Shown here: positions 7,658 to 11,033 of the stretch, in pieces
How positions within the stretch are numbered: position 1 is the first letter of the stretch
Layout: every line of letters begins with the position of its first letter
Source of the DNA: Thermodesulfobacteriales bacterium
GTDB taxonomy: Bacteria; Desulfobacterota_D; UBA1144; Nemesobacterales; UBA2774
Reading direction: 5' to 3'
Length of the DNA: 11,033 bases
Assembly (NCBI GenBank): GCA_004525335.1
Contig: SPCL01000063.1
Span: 1-11,033, forward strand
Notes under the pieces: generated by a model
The model's database searches: none
What the model was told of the DNA's origin: nothing
What the model saw: only the letters and a program-made list of their open reading frames with translations
Program-made: the position numbers and the translations under genes

Positions 7658-8461
7658 CTACTCCGTTCTCTGATCAAAATTGGATACGCCATTTTGGCCG
7701 TTTTGCTTTAGGAATGAGACCCGTCCACCATAGGTGAGTCGAAGATTCTCTTCTGTAAATACTTCCTCCACCGGACCGCTTGCGATAAGCCTTACATTTA
7801 AGAGCGCTGTCCAGTCAAAGTATTCTGGTACCGTTTGAAGATCGTGGTGAACTACTACAACAGTTTTACCTGATGCACGTAGTTCTTGAAGTAGAGATAC
7901 AATTGCTCGCTCTGTTGTTGCGTCTACACCTTGAAAGGGTTCATCCATAAGATAGACCTGTGCTTCCTGTACAAGCGCGCGCGCCAGGAATACTCTCTGC
8001 TGTTGCCCTCCTGAGAGCTGGCTTATCTGGCGATCCGCATATTGAGCCATGCCCACTTTATCAAGCGCTTGCAAAGCCAAATCCTGCTCTTTCTTGCCGG
8101 GACGTTTTATCCAGCCCAAAGCGCCGTAGCGCCCCATCATCACAACATCTTTCACGCTGGTTGGGAAATCCCAATCCACACTCCCCCTCTGGGGTACATA
8201 ACCCACCAGGCGACGCTGATCGGAAGAAGACTCACCATAAATCTTGACCTGACCGGCTGCAGTGGTAACTAGATTTAACATTGCTTTTATTAGAGTAGTC
8301 TTGCCTGCCCCATTTGGACCCACTATAGCCATCAGCACGCCTTCAGGCACTGTTAAATCAATATCCCAGAGTACCGGCTTATCTTTATAGGCTACAGTTA
8401 AATCCTCAACTTCTATTGCATTTGTGCTCAGTTTATTCCTCTTTGAACTTTTTTCACTCAT
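7658..8461 (-). CDS. troB: Metal ABC transporter ATP-binding protein
   Basis: A 267-residue cytoplasmic ATPase that powers the two permeases. Motifs are complete: Walker A GPNGAGKT (48-55), Q-loop Q91 in YVPQRGSVDWDFP, signature LSGGQ (149-153), Walker B VYLMDEP (169-175, catalytic E174), and the switch histidine H206 in VVHHD. The segment VDWDFPTSVKDVVMMGRYGALGW (95-117) is typical of the Mn/Zn/Fe branch of ABC ATPases. The ATG at 8461 shares one base with the TGA of the binding-protein gene, with GGAG seven bases ahead, so it is translated in a coupled way. Confidence 0.95.
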   Translation of the reverse strand: MSEKSSKRNKLSTNAIEVEDLTVAYKDKPVLWDIDLTVPEGVLMAIVGPNGAGKTTLIKAMLNLVTTAAGQVKIYGESSSDQRRLVGYVPQRGSVDWDFPTSVKDVVMMGRYGALGWIKRPGKKEQDLALQALDKVGMAQYADRQISQLSGGQQQRVFLARALVQEAQVYLMDEPFQGVDATTERAIVSLLQELRASGKTVVVVHHDLQTVPEYFDWTALLNVRLIASGPVEEVFTEENLRLTYGGRVSFLKQNGQNGVSNFDQRTE

Positions 8462-9414
8462 CAGGACTCTCCACCTTGCCCCAGGGCATCGACAATTGTA
8501 TTTATATTGTGGCGTACCATTCCAATATAGTTACCCTCAGGAGTTCCGGGATTGCCCATTGCGTCTGAGAAAAGCTCACCACCAATCTTTACATTGAATC
8601 CCTTGGATTTAACAGCGGCTTGTACGGCCTCGATATATCTAGGCGGCACCGAGGACTCTACAAAAACAGCTGGTATCCGGCGCTCAACAATAATAGTAGC
8701 CAGTTCCTGTACATCTGCCGTTCCTGCCTCAGACGCGGTACTGATTCCTTGAAGTCCTCTAACTTCAAACCCGTACCCCCTGCCGAAATAATTAAAGGCG
8801 TCATGGGCCGTAATCAAAACTCGTTTATCCTCCGGCAAGCTATTAGCTCTTTCTTTTACATATTCGTTTAACTCAGAGAGTGCCGCCAAATAAGAATCCG
8901 CATTTTCATTGTATACAGGAGCATTTTCCGGGTCTTTTTCAATTAGTATGTTTCTCACCGGTCCCACTGCATTCATCCATAGAGTAACGTCAAACCAAAT
9001 ATGCGGATCATGGTTCCCTTTAAATTCAGGCGGCGTTAGAAGATCACTCCGGTCAACTCCGTCAGATACCGCAACCGTCTCTATACCCCGGCTTTTCATC
9101 TGCTCAAATATTTCGGTCATCTTCCCCTCTAAATGAAGCCCATTGTAAAAAATCACATCTGCTTTAGACAAAAGAGCTACATCACCTGCGCTAGCTTTAT
9201 ATAAATGAGGATCAACCCCCGGCCCCATAAGACCCTTAACAATAACGTTGTCTCCACCAATAACAGAAACCATATCCGCTATCATTCCTGTGGTGGCTAC
9301 AATATTTAATTGTTGTTTGCTTGAATCGTTTGTATTCGAACCGTCATTGGAAGAACACGCTATTACCAAAACAGATAGGAGAGCTATTATTAAATGTCTA
9401 CTAAAAAGTCTCAT
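8461..9414 (-). CDS. troA: Metal-binding lipoprotein of ABC transporter (TroA/MntA family)
   Basis: A cluster A-I solute-binding protein of 317 residues that captures metal in the periplasm. The signal peptide ends in a lipobox, VIAC, with the lipidated cysteine at residue 20, followed by a flexible Ser/Asn-rich linker (21-32). Likely metal ligands by family position are H70 (VDPH), H138 (HDPHIW), H204 (TAHDAF) and D284 (LFSDAMG). A His3-Asp set matches Treponema TroA, which takes Zn, Mn or Fe; Mn-specific PsaA/MntC relatives have Glu at the third position. The histidine-rich loop of ZnuA is absent. The start ATG at 9414 overlaps the regulator stop by four bases (ATGA). Metal choice is uncertain between Mn and Zn, with the regulator favouring Mn. 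Confidence 0.94.
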   Translation of the reverse strand: MRLFSRHLIIALLSVLVIACSSNDGSNTNDSSKQQLNIVATTGMIADMVSVIGGDNVIVKGLMGPGVDPHLYKASAGDVALLSKADVIFYNGLHLEGKMTEIFEQMKSRGIETVAVSDGVDRSDLLTPPEFKGNHDPHIWFDVTLWMNAVGPVRNILIEKDPENAPVYNENADSYLAALSELNEYVKERANSLPEDKRVLITAHDAFNYFGRGYGFEVRGLQGISTASEAGTADVQELATIIVERRIPAVFVESSVPPRYIEAVQAAVKSKGFNVKIGGELFSDAMGNPGTPEGNYIGMVRHNINTIVDALGQGGES

Positions 9415-10091
9415 TGGGAGGCCTCACTCTTTGAGCCCTTAATATCAGTCACAAATACATATTGAGCAGCTCCCGGTCCTAAAATATGTTCAGATTTCTC
9501 TACCTTTATTTTTATAGGTCCGTTAAAAGGCTCAATTGAAAGCACTTTAAATTTAGTTTTGGGATATAATCCCATTTTCCCTACATATCTTAGAAGGTCC
9601 GGATCATGATCGCTTACTTCATCCACCACTGCGCTCTGACCCGCTCTGAGATCGGCCAAAGGGATAGAATCAAGCTCCAGGATTGTGCCGTCACGGCTGG
9701 GAATAGGAGAGCCGTGAGGGTCTCTTGTAGGGTAACCAAGAGCTGCATCCATACGATCTTCTAGATCTTCAGACAATACATGCTCCCACTTTTCAGCTTC
9801 TTCATGCACCTGGTCCCAAGGAACCCCGAGCGCCTCTGCAAGGTATAGCTCAATTAAGCGGTGGTGTCTGATAATTTCAAGTGAAATCTTCTGCCCGGCT
9901 TTAGTAAGTTTCACACCCTGGTAACGCTTGTGAGTAACAAGTTTTTTCTCGGAGAGTTTCTTTATCATGCCGGTTGCGGATGCAGGAGCAACACTGAGCA
10001 TTTCCGAGAGCGAATTAGTCGAAACCTTTCCATTTTCCTTTTGAATTTCATAGATAGCTTTTAAGTAATCTTCAATTGATTCTGTATACAT
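9411..10091 (-). CDS. mntR: Manganese-type DtxR-family repressor with C-terminal SH3-like domain
   Basis: A 226-residue metal-dependent repressor. Residues 1-70 are the winged helix (SMxxYLxAIY-like start, then NSLSEMLSVAPASATGMIKKLSEKKLV), residues 71-140 the dimer and metal-binding domain, and residues about 145-216 an FeoA/SH3-like domain ending HILGPGAAQYVFV. Metal ligands read D8, H77, E100, E103, H104. In DtxR and IdeR residue 10 is Met and the position of E100 is Cys; Asp at 8 and Glu at the Cys position are the B. subtilis MntR pattern, so Mn(II) is the likely signal. B. subtilis MntR lacks the SH3-like domain. The ATG at 10091 has AGGAG seven bases upstream (10099-10103). As first gene of the operon it probably represses itself and the transporter. 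Confidence 0.94.
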   Translation of the reverse strand: MYTESIEDYLKAIYEIQKENGKVSTNSLSEMLSVAPASATGMIKKLSEKKLVTHKRYQGVKLTKAGQKISLEIIRHHRLIELYLAEALGVPWDQVHEEAEKWEHVLSEDLEDRMDAALGYPTRDPHGSPIPSRDGTILELDSIPLADLRAGQSAVVDEVSDHDPDLLRYVGKMGLYPKTKFKVLSIEPFNGPIKIKVEKSEHILGPGAAQYVFVTDIKGSKSEASQ

Positions 10092-10112
10092 TTCAATTCT
10101 CCTAAAATAGAA

Positions 10113-10128
10113 TTTAGTGGTATCTAAA
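10113..10128. promoter_or_regulatory. Candidate metal-repressor operator 2 (at the -10/start)
   Basis: TTTAG-N6-CTAAA is a perfect 5-base inverted repeat that lies next to the -10 box and covers the predicted start. Its outline resembles known DtxR-family boxes, which have TTTAGG-like and CCTAAA-like halves. Both this site and operator 1 contain TAGTG on the plus strand (10115-10119 and 10150-10154). Confidence 0.45.
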
Positions 10129-10129
10129 A

Positions 10130-10158
10130 ATAATATTGCTTAAACTCAATAGTGTCAA
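10130..10158 (-). promoter_or_regulatory. Promoter of the mntR-tro operon
   Basis: Read on the minus strand: TTGACA (10153-10158), a 17-base spacer, then TATTAT (10130-10135, five of six consensus bases). The predicted start is near 10123, with a leader of about 32 bases to the ATG at 10091. It sits in the 78-base gap after the barrel-protein gene. Confidence 0.8.
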
Positions 10159-10166
10159 GCACTATT
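10148..10166. promoter_or_regulatory. Candidate metal-repressor operator 1 (overlaps -35)
   Basis: AATAGTG-N5-CACTATT is a perfect 7-base inverted repeat of 19 bases that covers the -35 box. Its place suits repression by the product of the first gene. A terminator for the barrel gene is less likely: the stem is AT-rich and has no T-run after it. Confidence 0.5.
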
Positions 10167-10169
10167 TTC

Positions 10170-10970
10170 CTAAAACAAGAATGTAAAGGCTGTAGTAATT
10201 ACTACTTCTTTCTCTGTATTATTGTTATATATATCTGGAGTGACACCTACGATAATTGTAAGCCAATCCGTAACCGGAGATGTAAAACCGGGTGTGACAT
10301 TTACAATCTGAGTACTTCGCTCGCCTTCAATGTCCTCATATGCATAAGCTCCTTCAAGAACTGCCTGAAACCATGGAACCAGGTAGTATCCAAATCCAAT
10401 GTTAGAAATAAAGTTCCACCCATCATCCTCAACTATGCCAAACACAAAATCTGTATCCATAGAAAATACATCTGAGAAGTTTTTTGTTAATACCAAGCCC
10501 CCAATCTCAATGAACCAAGGAGTGCCATTTCCACTTGTTGGTATTGATACACCTCCCTGATAAGCCAAAGAGAAAGGATATTTCTGCCCCTGATCCAAAA
10601 ACCTGAATTTAACACCTGCCTCTATATCACCGAAATCATTGACCGTATCTAACAAATCAGAATTTTCATGATTCAAATAATTCACATTCACCCCAGCTTC
10701 GAGATTTTCAAGCAAACCAAATGTAAGCCTGGCACCGCCTCCTAGTCTAAAGGTGTTATCTCTGTCATCAACAAACTCAAAGGAAAAAAAAGGCTCGAAT
10801 TCAACATGTTTTCTTGGTACTGTCTCAGCACTTGGAACAACAACTTTTGAATTGGAAATCCCCCCAACTCCAAAAACTTCAGATGTGTCAAAGATGACAA
10901 GCCCTAGAATAAATATTGGAAACAACATGTTTGTTACTGAAGATATATTTCTTTTTATAGAATCTTTCAT
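10170..10970 (-). CDS. Putative outer-membrane beta-barrel protein
   Basis: A 266-residue protein with an N-terminal signal peptide (hydrophobic LFPIFILGLVIF, 16-27; cleavage perhaps near 34). The mature part is a series of alternating strands typical of outer-membrane barrels, for example RLGGGARLTFGLLENLEAGVNVNYL and FISNIGFGYYLVPWFQAVLEGAYAY. It ends in a terminal aromatic residue (TAFTFLF), the usual signal for the barrel assembly machinery. The layout recalls the MetA-pathway/phenol-degradation family of putative transporters, but this match is from memory of style, not a search. It lies 78 bases upstream of the metal repressor, which has its own promoter. Start at ATG 10970; an internal ATG at residue 15 would shorten the signal. 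Substrate is unknown. Confidence 0.75.
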   Translation of the reverse strand: MKDSIKRNISSVTNMLFPIFILGLVIFDTSEVFGVGGISNSKVVVPSAETVPRKHVEFEPFFSFEFVDDRDNTFRLGGGARLTFGLLENLEAGVNVNYLNHENSDLLDTVNDFGDIEAGVKFRFLDQGQKYPFSLAYQGGVSIPTSGNGTPWFIEIGGLVLTKNFSDVFSMDTDFVFGIVEDDGWNFISNIGFGYYLVPWFQAVLEGAYAYEDIEGERSTQIVNVTPGFTSPVTDWLTIIVGVTPDIYNNNTEKEVVITTAFTFLF

Positions 10971-11033
10971 CTCTACTAACCCCTAATTACATATTGAATG
11001 AACCATAAATATAGAATTTATCTTTAGTTAAGA

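Noticed and set aside
7960..8272. Two overlapping plus-strand frames inside the ATPase gene
   Set aside because: The minus-strand ABC ATPase has all its motifs; these frames have none.
10108..11020. Shared 9-mer TAGAATTTA at 10108-10116 and 11012-11020
   Set aside because: It is AT-rich and short enough to recur by chance; not supported as a shared regulatory site.
11021..11033. TCTT-N5-AAGA inverted repeat upstream of the barrel gene as a metal operator
   Set aside because: Only four bases per arm, cut off by the window edge and unlike either candidate operator.

Overview
This 11 kb window looks like ordinary chromosome from a Gram-negative bacterium of moderate to low GC content. The outer-membrane barrel protein, the lipoprotein metal binder and a GlnE-type glutamine synthetase adenylyltransferase all point that way. 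The lineage cannot be fixed from the sequence alone; a deltaproteobacterial-type or related candidate phylum would fit, but that is a guess. No mobile element, tRNA, rRNA or CRISPR array was seen.

Left part (1-3921, minus strand): priA (replication restart helicase), then a 106-residue basic protein of unknown function, then glnE, which overlaps it by 8 bases and runs off the left edge. The small protein and glnE look like one transcript, possibly started by a promoter after priA.

Middle (3992-5394): a 73-codon iron-sulfur remnant on the minus strand, apparently the 3' end of a longer gene. Beside it are a scrambled intergenic region with a 12-base direct repeat and a 15-base palindrome, and a plus-strand gene for a seven-repeat TPR protein with a good promoter and ribosome binding site. 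The TPR gene ends 8 bases from the end of the convergent metal operon.

Right part (5403-10970, minus strand): a compact five-gene metal operon in the order regulator (MntR/DtxR family with a C-terminal SH3-like domain), substrate-binding lipoprotein, ATPase and two ABC-3 permeases. Genes overlap by 1-4 bases or are 6 bases apart. The regulator has manganese-type ligands, so the operon is most likely a manganese (or Mn/Zn/Fe) uptake system that represses itself when metal is plentiful. Its promoter (TTGACA, 17 bases, TATTAT) carries two inverted repeats, one over the -35 box and one next to the -10 box, which are good operator candidates. Both permeases carry an extra cytoplasmic winged-helix-like tail. 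Just upstream lies a signal-peptide-bearing beta-barrel protein that might be the outer-membrane entry route for the same metal, but this is inference only.

The window does not contain an obviously new defence or mobile system. The most interesting points are the two-operator promoter, the winged-helix tails on both permeases, the mismatch between the regulator and binding-protein ligand types, and the decayed iron-sulfur gene.
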